A stretch of 64,000 nt of DNA, taken from assembly GCA_030533445.1 (NCBI GenBank), contig CM060068.1, positions 29,932,510 through 29,996,509 of the forward strand, given 5' to 3'. Each line of letters starts with the position of its first letter. Positions within the stretch are counted from its first letter, which is position 1. A program made the translations under genes and the position numbers. The notes beneath the pieces were generated by a model. It was not told the origin of the DNA, did no database searches, and saw only the letters and a list, made by a program, of their open reading frames with translations. Positions 1 through 10,856 of the stretch are shown piece after piece. Source of the stretch: Cyprinodon diabolis. Lineage: Eukaryota > Chordata > Actinopteri > Cyprinodontiformes > Cyprinodontidae.

Positions 1-99
1 CTCCAATACCTTTTATTTTGGAGAAACAGATTTGAGAGTATTGGACAGAAATGCAGGACTCAGTTTATGTTGTTATAGTTAAAACCTTTAAATTCATTA

Positions 100-190
100 T
101 TTTCTTTCCACTTCTAAAAACCTGCTACTTTGTGTTGGTGTATCACGTCAAACCACAGTAAAGTTTCTGGTGGTAACTTGATGAGATTCT
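100..190. mobile_element. Degraded Tc1-like terminal fragment
   Basis: The words ctttccacttct, ctactttgtgttggtgtatcac and ggtggtaacttgatgagatt resemble the subterminal part of the same old fish Tc1 family seen at 43.5 kb, in opposite orientation. It is short and diverged. Confidence 0.35.
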
Positions 191-219
191 GAATTGTCTT
201 AAATGTTAAACTGAGATTA

Positions 220-717
220 TCTAATCTTTTTTAAGGTTATCTCCTTTGTGGACTTCTTTTTGAGTTTTTATTTATATTATTCTGTTTTCTTGGTCATTGG
301 TTTCTTTTCCGTTTTCTTTGTTTCCTTGTTATATTTACGCAGTGTCGTGTTGTTTGTGTTGCTCTCTGTTGCCCCCTTGTGCCCGTCTCCTTTCTCCTAA
401 TTTCTAGTTGCTTCTATCCACACCTGCTCCCTATCAGCTGATTGCCCCAGTCTTTGTTCTGTCTCCCATATATACACCTCCTGTGCAGTTTCTCAGCGCT
501 TTTTTCTCGTTGTTACTTTGCTCCTTATGTGTGTTTTCCTCTGGTTTCTGGTTTTCTGTATTTTGTTCTTGGATTTTGCTTTTGTTGCCTTTTTTGCATA
601 ATCATTAAATCAGCAAAAACTAGTCTCTGCCTCGGCTCGGAGCTCGTCTGCCTGGCTGTGTGTTTCCTGGACGGGGCCGCCTTTTACAGCTGCTTTTTGT
701 GTCTCTGCTTCCGACTC
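220..717. other. T-rich sequence, probably an old retroelement end
   Basis: Long pyrimidine-rich stretch ending in aatcattaaatcagcaaaaactag. The words tctgcgtttgggtccacaac reappear right of the LINE tail at about 1004-1026. This looks like a retrotransposon 3' end or LTR that was interrupted by the LINE tail. The open frames in it are low complexity and not real genes. Confidence 0.35.
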
Positions 718-1001
718 CTTGAACCCCAGTCGGCCTCGGCAGATGGCCGCTCACACTGAGCCTGGTTCTGCTGGAGGTTTCTTCCTGATAAAAGGGAGTT
801 TTTCCTCTCCACTGTCGCTACAAGCATGCTTAGTGTGAGGGATTGTATTTGAGTCAATGAGTCAATGCAATCAACTGGTTTTCCTTAGATATAAAACTTT
901 GTATCAATTTGACTGTATGATCTGGTTGAACTGTAAAGTGCCTTGAGATGACATGTGTTGTGAATTTGGCGCTATATAAATAAACTGAATTGAATTGAAT
1001 T
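718..1001 (+). mobile_element. L2-like LINE 3' tail
   Basis: Common fish non-LTR retrotransposon end: tggttctgctggaggtttct, aaaagggagtttttcctctc, then ctgtaaagtgccttgagatg and gcgctatataaataaa, finishing in a tandem gaattgaattgaatt tail. 5'-truncated as usual. Confidence 0.75.
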
Positions 1002-1176
1002 CTACTCTGCGTTTGGGTCCACAACCCCATCCACCACCTTTGACAGTTTCAAGCTCACGTCAAAAGTGCAAAAGAGTGTCTCTACAACACATTAGCTCAC
1101 AGACAGAATGGTCCATGATATGTTTATAACAGGCATGTGAGAGCATTACAGTAGTACTGACAGAAATCACACTGAC

Positions 1177-4100
1177 CAAACTCGGCAGCTTCAACTTTTT
1201 CTGAACTTGCAGGTGATGGTGTGCTGTAAAACAGGAAAAAAAAAGTTTAGATTAGGTTAATCCCATGTTACAAGGCCATGCACACTTTGGAGAAAGACAG
1301 GAACAAAAGTTAACAGATAGGAACTAAGTGTGTTTTTTTCTCATGGAGATTAGCTCAGCCACATTTAATCAGGTAATATAATTTTCTGCCTTAAATTCGG
1401 TAAATTAAGGCAAAACAAGCTGACATTTATAATTGCAATAAAGATTTTTTTATTAATCATTAGAATTGCAAAAGTTGAAATCTTCAAGACATCTTAATAA
1501 TGTTTACAAATTGTTAACCAGACAAAAATAAAACAAAAAAATGTGTTTCATTCATCTGTTATGGTTTGTTTTTTGGTACCTTGACATTTTGATTTCCTCC
1601 ATTTATTTTATAATTACACTTATTTAAAAAGCTTATAGGAAAATATTTCTCAAAAACATGTAAAAATATTAATTAAAATTACTTTTAACATGGTTGTACT
1701 TTTTTCTCCAACTTTAACTGACATTATAGCATAGAACAGGTAATGAATTACCGTGGTAAATTTTAAAGAACTGTAAAATATATTAAATTTATTGACTCTC
1801 ATAAAAACCTTTAATACCAAAGAGGTAATACCAAATATACCACTGAGTTATAATTCCACCCGGTTAAAGATTAAACTGGTTATTAGATCCTTGAGATGTG
1901 TTTCAGATGACTTATCAGATAAATAGCAATTTTTTTATACATTTGAGTAAATTATTTAAAACTAAACTGCAAGGTAAAATAATACCAAAGTGTTATCCTT
2001 TAAAAAAAGAGAAATCAAACAAATATCTGCATTTACAGTGAGGGAAATACTGATTTGTTCCCTTACTAATGTTCAACGCCCTCCATCCCCACAAACAAAA
2101 GAACAGATTATTTGGGAGTGACGTGTTATTGTGAGACAGAATAAAGCTGCAAAATATTACATTTTAGAAATCAATTTGCATGTCATGAAGTGATGTATTA
2201 GATCTAAAGCAAAATAACACTAGAAGTTGCTTTCCTCATAAGGGCCTGGCCAAGACATTTCTCACAGTTCATTACTCACAACTCAGTTGGGGTTTTGCTG
2301 CACTGTTCTGTAGGAAAACTCTCCTCCCACCCGAAATGCTTGCTACATCCAAATATTTTAAGTTAATGTTATATATGGAGTGACGTCTGAACTGCTTAGG
2401 CCACAAACTCATGGCCTAAAAAGGCTTCATCTTCAGACACTCCTTTGTTCGCTTAGTGGCATGTTTTAGCTCTACGTCTTATTGTGAAAGCAAACCACAC
2501 ACCATTACTATACTGTTGCCGAGGTAAAACACTTTGGATCCCAGATTTTACTGCACATGGTGAAACAGAAAAAATGGGTATGAAGTATAACGCTCCCAAA
2601 CAAGAGATCAGCTGTAGGATGATGATCTGACCACAGAACGCGTGTTTATTCTACAGCATCGCTGCATAACCAATTATTTTGACCTTATCTTGGTCATAAT
2701 CCTATAATCTCTTCGATAAGATTTTTTCTTTTTATCAAAGAAACATGAAAATTTATAGGAAGTTTGGTAAGAAGGCTGCCATCTTAGATTTTTGCCGATG
2801 TTCTGTAGCCTACAGCTGTTACATCCTTTTATATTTTTTCTTTTATTGTCCAGTATTGTTTTTCCATTGGGAAAGAGTAAGTGGGAGGTTTTGAAAAGGC
2901 ACAAACAGGCGTTTGCCAAAGATTACTAAATTACATGCAAATCAGTCTGTTTTCTTTTCTGTGATATATTTTTTTATCAGATTTTCCCATTGCAATTTGT
3001 TCATTTATACAGTATGCAAGTAAAAAAAAAAATTAAGAGAATAAACAGCAGAGGAACACATTATGTTCCAAGCAACTCAGTAAATTTGCCTTTCTGAATC
3101 CTTGGGATTCAAAGTTCAACCGATCTGAAGATGTGTTGGATTATAGTTGAGTGGGAATATGAACAGGTAAGGTTGAAGGGCGTTAACAACCTCACCTGCA
3201 CATATGCTTCCAGGATCTGGTGGGCTCGCTACAGATGGTGGGAAAAATGACATGTTTACCAAAACACAGGTTTCATGGTTTAAAAAAAAACATGCATGTG
3301 TCAGTTAAAGAAGAAGAGAGTTTCTTTACCTTTTCAAAGCTCCATGCGACATTCTCTGAAAATATAAAGAAAATGTTAGAAACCTCAGTACAACCAGCCA
3401 GCAGACATATTTATTGAGCTCAGATTTCTGTCTATGTAAATCTTTATTGTACCTACTTACCTGTTTAACCAGAGCTTGATGCTCCTCTGACTGGCTAAAG
3501 TAGCTGCCAATATCCTGGGCAGTGACCAACCCTTCCTGGCACTTGTTCATCCAGCTTTGGTACTCCCCTTGTTCAGGCAGTCGGTCCCAGAAGATCTTAA
3601 AAGCCTCCCACACAGTCTCCTGGCACACTGGTAACCAGATAAAATGAGGCCATCAGCTTATTAACCGAAACCTGCTGGGCTTCTTAATTGCTAATTGACT
3701 TTGGATGGTGTGCACTGGGACAAGGTTAACTACTTCTTATTTCAATTTATACTTCCTTATCAGCAGACATGTTTAGAATAAATCAAACAATGGAAGGTTA
3801 ACAGGTACAAAAGCTAAAGGGTTCAACCTAGAGCTCTAAGCTGCATTCAGGAGTATGCCTACTGGGCTTTGCTTTATTTTCATTTTGTTGGAAATGTATC
3901 CCATAATATAGGAGATTATTTGTAGATCTAACCCTAAATGATTCCAAACTATTAACCATCACGGGCAATAGAGTAAGGCTTCAGTTAGCAATAAGGCTGC
4001 TTATACAATTGCAGACAACATGAATGAGTCAGAGTATTACATTTATTGATTAAATTTCCTTTTTACTCCCTATTATCTCCTAAGGTCTTAATTAGATAAA

Positions 4101-7100
4101 ACTAAATATATTGGGGTCTGACAGCAGTGAAAAAAATACTTAACAGCCTTATTTTTGATTTTCCTTTTTTCAGAAATGTATTTATTTATCTATTTAATAT
4201 TGTTCTTGAATTAAAGCCTAAACAATAGAATTTTAAAACAATATTGTTGTATATACCATGTCATCCAAAAAGTTCAACATAATGTTAACATACAGAAAAA
4301 TTGCCAAAGTGATTAGCCGTAATTAAGGGAACCATCTTCACTCTCCACAAAACATCACACAACGTCGCTAGTGTGGTGATTTTTAGTTGCCTTTCAGTAG
4401 TGGTGGGTGAAGTACTAAACAGTAGTACTTGAGTAAAAGTATTGATACTCATAGTCAAATATTACTCAACGACAAAACAACTATAAGTAAAAGTTACTCG
4501 GACAAACATCTACTCAAGTTCAAGTATTGAAGTACCGACTTTTGATGTTCTTTTTTGCGGGTGGATCATCTCAATAAGTGGTCCTCCTAATTGTGAATCA
4601 TTCTGGTGAAATGGTTACGTAAGGCTGTCCTACGTGCTCGTCCTCAGTTAGCTATCTTTTTCTGCGCACTTTGATCTGCTGAGCTATGGTTTCATACGAT
4701 CATTGAAGCTCGCCTTTCTCACCTCAGTTCTTTGAAAATGGCGAAAGGTCGTAAGAGAATAGGCGTCTACCAAGTGTATGAGAAGAAGTGAAGTGCTTCA
4801 GAAGAGAGAAACAAGACCAGAGTGTTTTTGGGGGATTCTTTCATGCGATGGCGTACACTGAAAACACAGGTCGGCCTTCCCACTGATGCCTCGCTTGCAA
4901 AGTTTCTACTGAACAGGTAAAGTTTGGCATGCTATTTAGAGAAATCCAATTCACATCACTGCTAGTAAAAGTTATCTACCTCTATATTGTAACTTTACAG
5001 GGAATATAAGTTTATTTATTTTGCAATTTGCAAAATAGTTAGTAGTAGTAATTATTAGTAGTTATATGGTGGCCAACATGTCCAAATTTCCAATGCAGCA
5101 CATACTCAAACACAGATACTAGCATGTCATGATGTTTTTTTTATGTACCAGTAGTCTTTTTTGCGGGGAAATACTTATATATAAATATGGGTGAGATGAG
5201 ATCCATCCAAGCTACCGTCTTATCATTGCATCCCCGCACATCTTCGATGAGAAATGGGCTCATGCATGCTCTCGCACGCTTTTAATAGGTGTTCCCTCAC
5301 AGGAGCAGATACAGGGTTTTGCATATCCTTTTTTTTAAGTGGAGAATTTTTTCATTTTCTTTTTTTTTTTTTTTATTGTGAAAATCCTCCACTGTAGCTT
5401 TAATTATTCAAAAGTACAAGCATTTTAAATTACTTAAGTATTAGATTTTCTAATATCAGCACATTTCTTTGTCATTTTCAGAGTAATTTTAAAGTACCCT
5501 GTCATTTTCAGAAACCTCCTGATGCACTGATGTGTAGAACCACCTGCTACAGATTCTGCACCCCCTACAAAAAACATTGCAACAAAAAATACGGAAATCA
5601 TGAGTCTTGATTCTCCTCATACTTTCACCATGGAATAGAGGTTCAAGGTTGAATCCATTTCCACAAAGAAACCACAACTCTGACTTGAGAATTCCTACTG
5701 AACAACTTGGCTACATGGCAACAAGTCACGCCTTAATAAAATGTGTAAACTACAAATTATATCTGCCCTGAATTTCTCACATTTGTGGAATGTCAGGAAA
5801 TCTCTAAAACACTGGGGTCCAAATTAAGTCCTAAGGGCTGCTATCTTCCATGTTGAAATAGCATTTCAAGAAAGAAAACAGCGACAGCAAATTAAAAAGG
5901 GAAGCTGAGCTAAAAGGAACCAGTAACTAGCAGCTTCCTAGAGATGAAGTGGAGTACAAAGTACAATATTAGACTAAAAAATGTCTAATATTGGTCTTTC
6001 TGCATGGAATTTGCATGTTCTCCCTGAGCATGCGTGGGTTCTCTCCGGGTACTCCGGCTTCCTCGCAAAGTCCAAAAACATGACTGTTAGGTGAATTGGC
6101 TTCTCTAAATTCTCTTTAGGTGTGAGTGTGTGCATGAATTGTTGTTTGTCCTGATTATCTGTGTTGCCCTGCGATGGATTGGCGACCTGTCCAGGGTGTA
6201 TCCCGCCTCTCGCCCATTGACTGCTGGAGATAGGCACCAGCACCCCTCGCGACCCCACTCGGGACAAGCGTGTAAGAAAATGGATGGATGTCTAATATTG
6301 TACAAAAGAAATGACTCAAGTAAAGATACTCAAAAAAGCGCTTAGGTACAGTAATCAAGTAAATGTACTTTGTTCCTTTCCACCACTGCCTTTCACCACC
6401 GCCTTATCCATTGTGCATGGTAGGTCAGACCCTGGATACTCATTCCCTGAAACTCTAGCCAACATCCAGGGGCCGGAAACACTCATCACTAAAACATGGC
6501 CATAGATTGATGAGGAAGGAGTCTACATGCCCAGTATGACCTGGATCTACAAACACTAATGCCACATATATTCATGTTTAATTGTCTAACTGAAGTCTTT
6601 CTTATTTTATCAATAAAAAAGTTAACTGTGTCATTTTCACATTGAGTTACTTGAAAACATATTTTCTATATGTTGTGTTTTGCATCTTTTTTTCTTAATT
6701 AAAAGGTTTAAAGCTGTTAGTCTTTCCTTAAACATTGATGAATGGCTGTTGATCATTTCAAAGAAAGAGCTCAACATTCACCTACTGTAAGTCTAAGAAA
6801 CCGTATGGAAGCAGCAACCACAGACTTTTCTTGAACAAAGAAACACTTCAGTGCTCAGATGTAAAATATTTATAATAACAAAGTAAAACACAGGAAATGT
6901 CCATGTTAAAATAAATGAAAACTAAAATCAGAAATAAATCATGAAGGTAAATCCTGCTCCAGAGGGAGAGTTTAAAGCTGGTTTTCAATGAACTGATTGT
7001 GCTGCTTGGTAAAAGAGATGGATGTGCTCTGGTCTTGTTTCAATTTTCATCACATTGCAGTGAAGGCCTTTCCACTTGATTGTTTATAGAATACCTCAAC

Positions 7101-8560
7101 AGATTCAGTATAAATCACCAAATAGTAGGAATGTTGTTTAAACAATCCAATTAATTTAACGATTGCATTTCAGAGCCAGAGAAAACAAAATAACTAATTC
7201 CTGACCATACGTCACTTATATGTAAGACTTTTAAAAATGTTTACCCTATGGCCTGTTCTAAGTTAGCTTTATGGGGATCTGTCATTACAGAGGAGTAAAA
7301 TAAATCACTGCAAATATAACAGATGTTTTATCTTTTTAAAGACTTTCCCTTTTGACAAATGAATGATTTTATTGATTGAGTTAATCACTCTCTGCACATT
7401 GCATGACACCATAAAGCAAAACACAAAGAAACTTAAAGTAAAGCCACTGCAGCACAGTTTTCTTTATTAATAGAGGAGAATAAGACTAATCCTGGATTTC
7501 ATTCAAGACAGTTACAAAACTCACACAGAGCCATAGCTCTGTTGATCCCCCAGGTTTAACCAGTAATAACTTTATGGGATTATTTTTAAATAATAATATT
7601 TTTTCCCAAAGATAACCTAAGTGGCACTGTTTCAAATATGATTGTTAAAGATAACCAGTCCAGAAGCACTTCAAAACTAGTCCGTGCATTTGTTTCTTTA
7701 AGACTGGATTGTTGTAATTATTTATATCAGGAAAGCCACAATCTGTAATTAAAAAAGCCTGCAGGCAGAGATTGTTTAATTTAAAACTCACTCTCCTGTG
7801 TATAAAGAATAGAATGGGAGGCAGATCTTTTAGTTATCAGGCTCCTCTCCTGTGGAACTATTAGTTTTAATCCGTGAGGCAGACACCCTGTCTACTTTTA
7901 ACACTAGGCTTAACACTTTCCTTTTTTGATAAAGCTTATAGTTGCAGTGGGTCAGGTTATCCTGAGTTACCTCTGCAGTTATGTTGCTCACGACCACTTT
8001 TATCCTTCTGCAACATTCGACTTTTATTCTCAGATTTTGCATTGTTTGTTAGTTCAACTTCTACATTTTTGTTCTCTCTGCTTTTTCTTGAAAGATAGTT
8101 GCTTCATCTGGCCTGGCACTCTGGTTAACTGTAGCAGCATCAGCTGGGCTGCTGCCTTCAACAACTTAAATTAGAGATGATAGAATTGGGTCTGTTTTTA
8201 AAGTGTTTAGTCCTGTCTCTCTCCTAGACATGGCTAGGGGTTTACTAGCCACCTATGGAGCTAGTGAACCGTTACCTTCTTTCATCTAGAAAGTATCAGT
8301 TGATTAATACCACTAGTATAATAATTGAGCCCATTGTTGGTTAGCTTTTATATTAATGTAAATATTGAAATAAATAAAATATATAGCGATGGTGTTTAGG
8401 TCATGAATAGAGCTACCCGTTTTAGAAATATTTCATTTTAGCATTTTATGCTTATTTTGCTGCTAAAACAAGTGGATGATAATTATTACTCAAGGATTTA
8501 GACTTCCATTTCCTCACTTAAGGATTTTATGAGCCAACTACACAATTATCTGCTTATTAT

Positions 8561-8621
<61 letters not shown>

Positions 8622-10856
8622 TATATGAATACTTTCATATTATTCCCCTGTTCTCTCTTCTTTGCCACATTAAGGACTGTTGTTAAGCTTGGGTTTGCCA
8701 TACAGCTCAGTAATAACTGTGGAATTGTTTAAAAATGTTTTAAGTTTGCATCTCAGAATGAACTGCAAGCAACTAAGCACTGGAATAGAGTCAACAAATA
8801 GTGAAAAGACTTTCTGAATGTGGAGGCATTTCAAGAGTTGCTGGCACCAAAAAGCTTTCATTTTACTTTTCATGGAGATAAATGTGCCCTTCATTGTTGC
8901 AGTTTGACAACAGTGACTTTTAAAGATTGTTGGGTTTTTTTAATTTTTATTTTTTGACCTCTTTTTCTCTCTTGCAGGCCAAATAAATACAGCTGCTCGT
9001 CTTATTTCCAATCATTTTAAATGTCTCAGTTTTTGCTTTGACTTTGAATGTGCATACGTGTAGGTAAAACTATCTTATTGGAAGGATGTTCCTTTATGTC
9101 CCATTTTGATGCCATGCTGTGAGAAAAATTGACGCTTTATCACTTCATACTTATACCGTATAGACCAGACATGACCGAAGTGGGTCCTTGAGGGCCGCTG
9201 TCCTGCAGGTTTTAGAGGTTTCCCTGCTCCAACAGAGATGATTTTAATTGATAGCTGATTAACAGGCTTTTGCTGAACTGCAATCATCAGAATCATCTGT
9301 GCTAAGACAGGAAAACCTCTAAACTTATACAACTAAATTTCATTTTTACAGCTTTCAGACAGCAAATGAGTAGCAGCTTAGCAGTGAAATGAACGTTTCC
9401 ATTCCATAAAGTGCAGCAGTGATCAAATGTAAACAGCGTGGGAGAAAAACATGGTGCAAAACGCATTGATATGGAAGTTCAGAGCAGTGCAAAGACAAAA
9501 ATATGGTGCAAAAAAAAAAAGAAAAAAAAAGAAAAAGAGTACTTCTGGTTTAGTGTTATCAATTTGATGCAAAGTCTGTGACTTGATTTAGAGTTTTCTG
9601 AACAGTTCAGCAATCTGATGGCATTGGGGGAAAAGCTCTTGTAGACAGCGGCCATTGAGGACCGACTTTGGGCATGCCTGGTAAACACAGTTTATGTTTA
9701 ATATAAGACATTTTTTTAATGAATATTTAATCTATCAGCTGACTGCGCTATGTCACGTAAACAGTATACTGAATGTTGTTACTTATAGTACTTAATGCTA
9801 TTATAACTGATATACATTAAATATGTAAGAATTGTTTCAGGTTATTTTCTTTTAATTCCTTTTTTAAAATAAAGTTTTCATATTTCTTTTCATTTGTGTA
9901 ACATTACATAATGTTTAAATACTAGATCACATGTAATGATTAGTAACTCTTGCTTAAGTAATTTCTTATATGGTTAATGTTTACAGTTATTTGAATAGAA
10001 ATAAGATGAAGTATTGCTACCCGAGCACAATTTATAGGTACCCTACCTATAAGTTTAATTCTCAGCATGTTATTCTCTGCTTTTTGGATTTTAGGCATTT
10101 TTAAGCATAAGTCGTCAGTACTGCAGTGACCGTAATGATGTTTTACCTTTAGTTGAGTTTTAGTCCAGTTTCTGGTGGTAATGTTTAGTATTAAGGAATA
10201 AAAGCATACAAAAAAAATAGCTTGTTCAGATTAGGAAAACCTTCCACCTGCTGAGACGTGCTTCCTTCTCAGAGAGGCCGGATTTAGTGTTGAGGGCTCG
10301 GGTTAATGTTCTTTTATATTTGGTTAAAGTGACTCTATGAGATTATGCCAGACTTCCTAAGTGTATACCTGAAGAGATCTGATTTTAGCATCAAACCGCA
10401 GCACAGGAGGACAGGGTTGCCTTCCTGCTGTCTGGGCTGCATCTTACCTCTGAGGTGGAAGTAGCCCAGATGGTTTGCAACAATATCCTCTGCAGTATCT
10501 TGTCCACACAGTCGAAGTCCACCCTGATAAAAAATATTCCTTTTCTTTCTAAAGGTGACTTTTTGACCATCGTGAGACGCCTTCACATCAGACACCCGGA
10601 TTATTTGTGGGAACGCTGTGGGCTCCTGAAAATTAGGCTGACTCAGGTATCCCATAGAGGAGCCTTCCAGCATGGCATCTAAACAATCGTGTAAGAAATG
10701 TCAGAAATCAGGCATTTCTCTGCACTGCTGATAAATACTTAGAATAAGACTGAACATTTTGGTCACTATTGATCTCTTACCTGTGAGTCTGCCCAAAATT
10801 ACTACCAGACTAAAGAGAGCACAGCAGAAAACACGTCTCCAAGAAAGGCTGCTCAT
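1177..10856 (-). CDS. impg2: Interphotoreceptor matrix proteoglycan 2, 5' exons (partial, continues past left edge)
   Basis: A secreted or membrane-anchored proteoglycan of the matrix around photoreceptors. Exons in coding order: 10781-10856, 10448-10678, 3461-3627, 3330-3355, 3196-3228 and 1177-1223; phases agree across all five junctions (about 193 codons). The first exon begins MSSLSWRR and then gives a hydrophobic stretch typical of a signal peptide. Exon 2 ends with a cysteine-containing block (LRLCGQDTAEDIVANHLGYF) and exon 3 has VCQETVWEAFKIFWDRLP followed by EYQSWMNKC, the conserved N-terminal block of the IMPG family. The FWDRLP and YxxWMN wording fits IMPG2 better than IMPG1, and SENP7 is its neighbour in vertebrates. 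The 26- and 33-bp exons rest on splice sites and phase alone. SEA, EGF-like and transmembrane parts would lie left of the window. Confidence 0.85.
4558..5415. mobile_element. Relative of the TTAA-type MITE, inside the hAT element
   Basis: Shares cgggtggatcatct near its left part and atgggct(c/t)(a/g)tgcatgctctc plus aatcctccact near its right part with the element at 24158-25450. The interiors differ. The left terminus is lost or diverged. Confidence 0.4.
5994..6287 (+). mobile_element. Non-LTR retrotransposon 3' tail with target duplication
   Basis: Well-known fish repeat wording: tttgcatgttctccctgagc, gtgggttctctccgggtact, ggcgacctgtccagggtgta, ending aagaaaatggatgg. The 13-bp direct repeat ATGTCTAATATTG flanks it at 5981-5993 and 6288-6300, marking target-primed insertion. 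The exact family (Rex or RTE type) was not settled. Confidence 0.8.
7650..8040 (+). mobile_element. Degraded L2/Rex-type LINE reverse transcriptase end
   Basis: Contains words for the reverse-transcriptase C-terminus (AFVSLRLDCCNY, from gcatttgtttctttaagact) and nucleotide words typical of a fish LINE (ggcagatcttttagttatca, gctcctctcctgtggaacta, gaggcagacaccctgtctac). Stops and frameshifts throughout. Confidence 0.6.
8564..8617. repeat. (AT)n microsatellite
   Basis: About 27 uninterrupted AT units in impg2 intron 2, preceded by a short TTA run. Confidence 0.95.
9160..9330. mobile_element. Palindromic MITE
   Basis: Arms aggttttagaggtttccctg and its near inverse caggaaaacctctaaac enclose the gagggccgctgtcctgcagg core. 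Fragments of the same family lie at 29955-30030, 38500-38620 and 40738-40800. Confidence 0.5.
10448..10856 (-). other. impg2: impg2 exons 1 and 2: signal peptide and N-terminal cysteine block
   Basis: Coding exon 1 (10856 down to 10781) starts at the ATG at 10856-10854 and ends at a gtaaga donor. Exon 2 (10678-10448) follows a ttgtttag acceptor and completes a split Asp codon. These two exons alone contain the signal peptide, a dibasic RKKR region near the end of exon 2 and the first conserved cysteine. The dibasic run precedes the conserved block, as the precursor region does in family members. Intron 1 is only 102 bp, whereas intron 2 is 6.8 kb and full of repeats. Confidence 0.82.

Larger units (their letters stand above)
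4397..6387. mobile_element. hAT-type non-autonomous transposon in impg2 intron 2, with nested insertions
   Basis: Termini agtggtgggtgaagtac (left) and the inverse of agtggtggaaaggaac (right) form inverted repeats, followed inward by related agtacttgagtaaaagta and actcaagtaaagatactc words. It is flanked by the 9-bp repeat TGCCTTTCA (4388-4396 and 6387-6395), of which 8 bp would be the hAT target duplication. A non-LTR tail is nested at 5994-6287, and part of another MITE family at about 4558-5415. Confidence 0.75.

Noticed and set aside
408..759. Overlapping frames rich in Phe, Leu and Cys
   Set aside because: They come from pyrimidine-rich retroelement sequence; no domain or splice support.
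6105..6358. Several overlapping frames on both strands
   Set aside because: They lie inside the non-LTR tail, which is noncoding.
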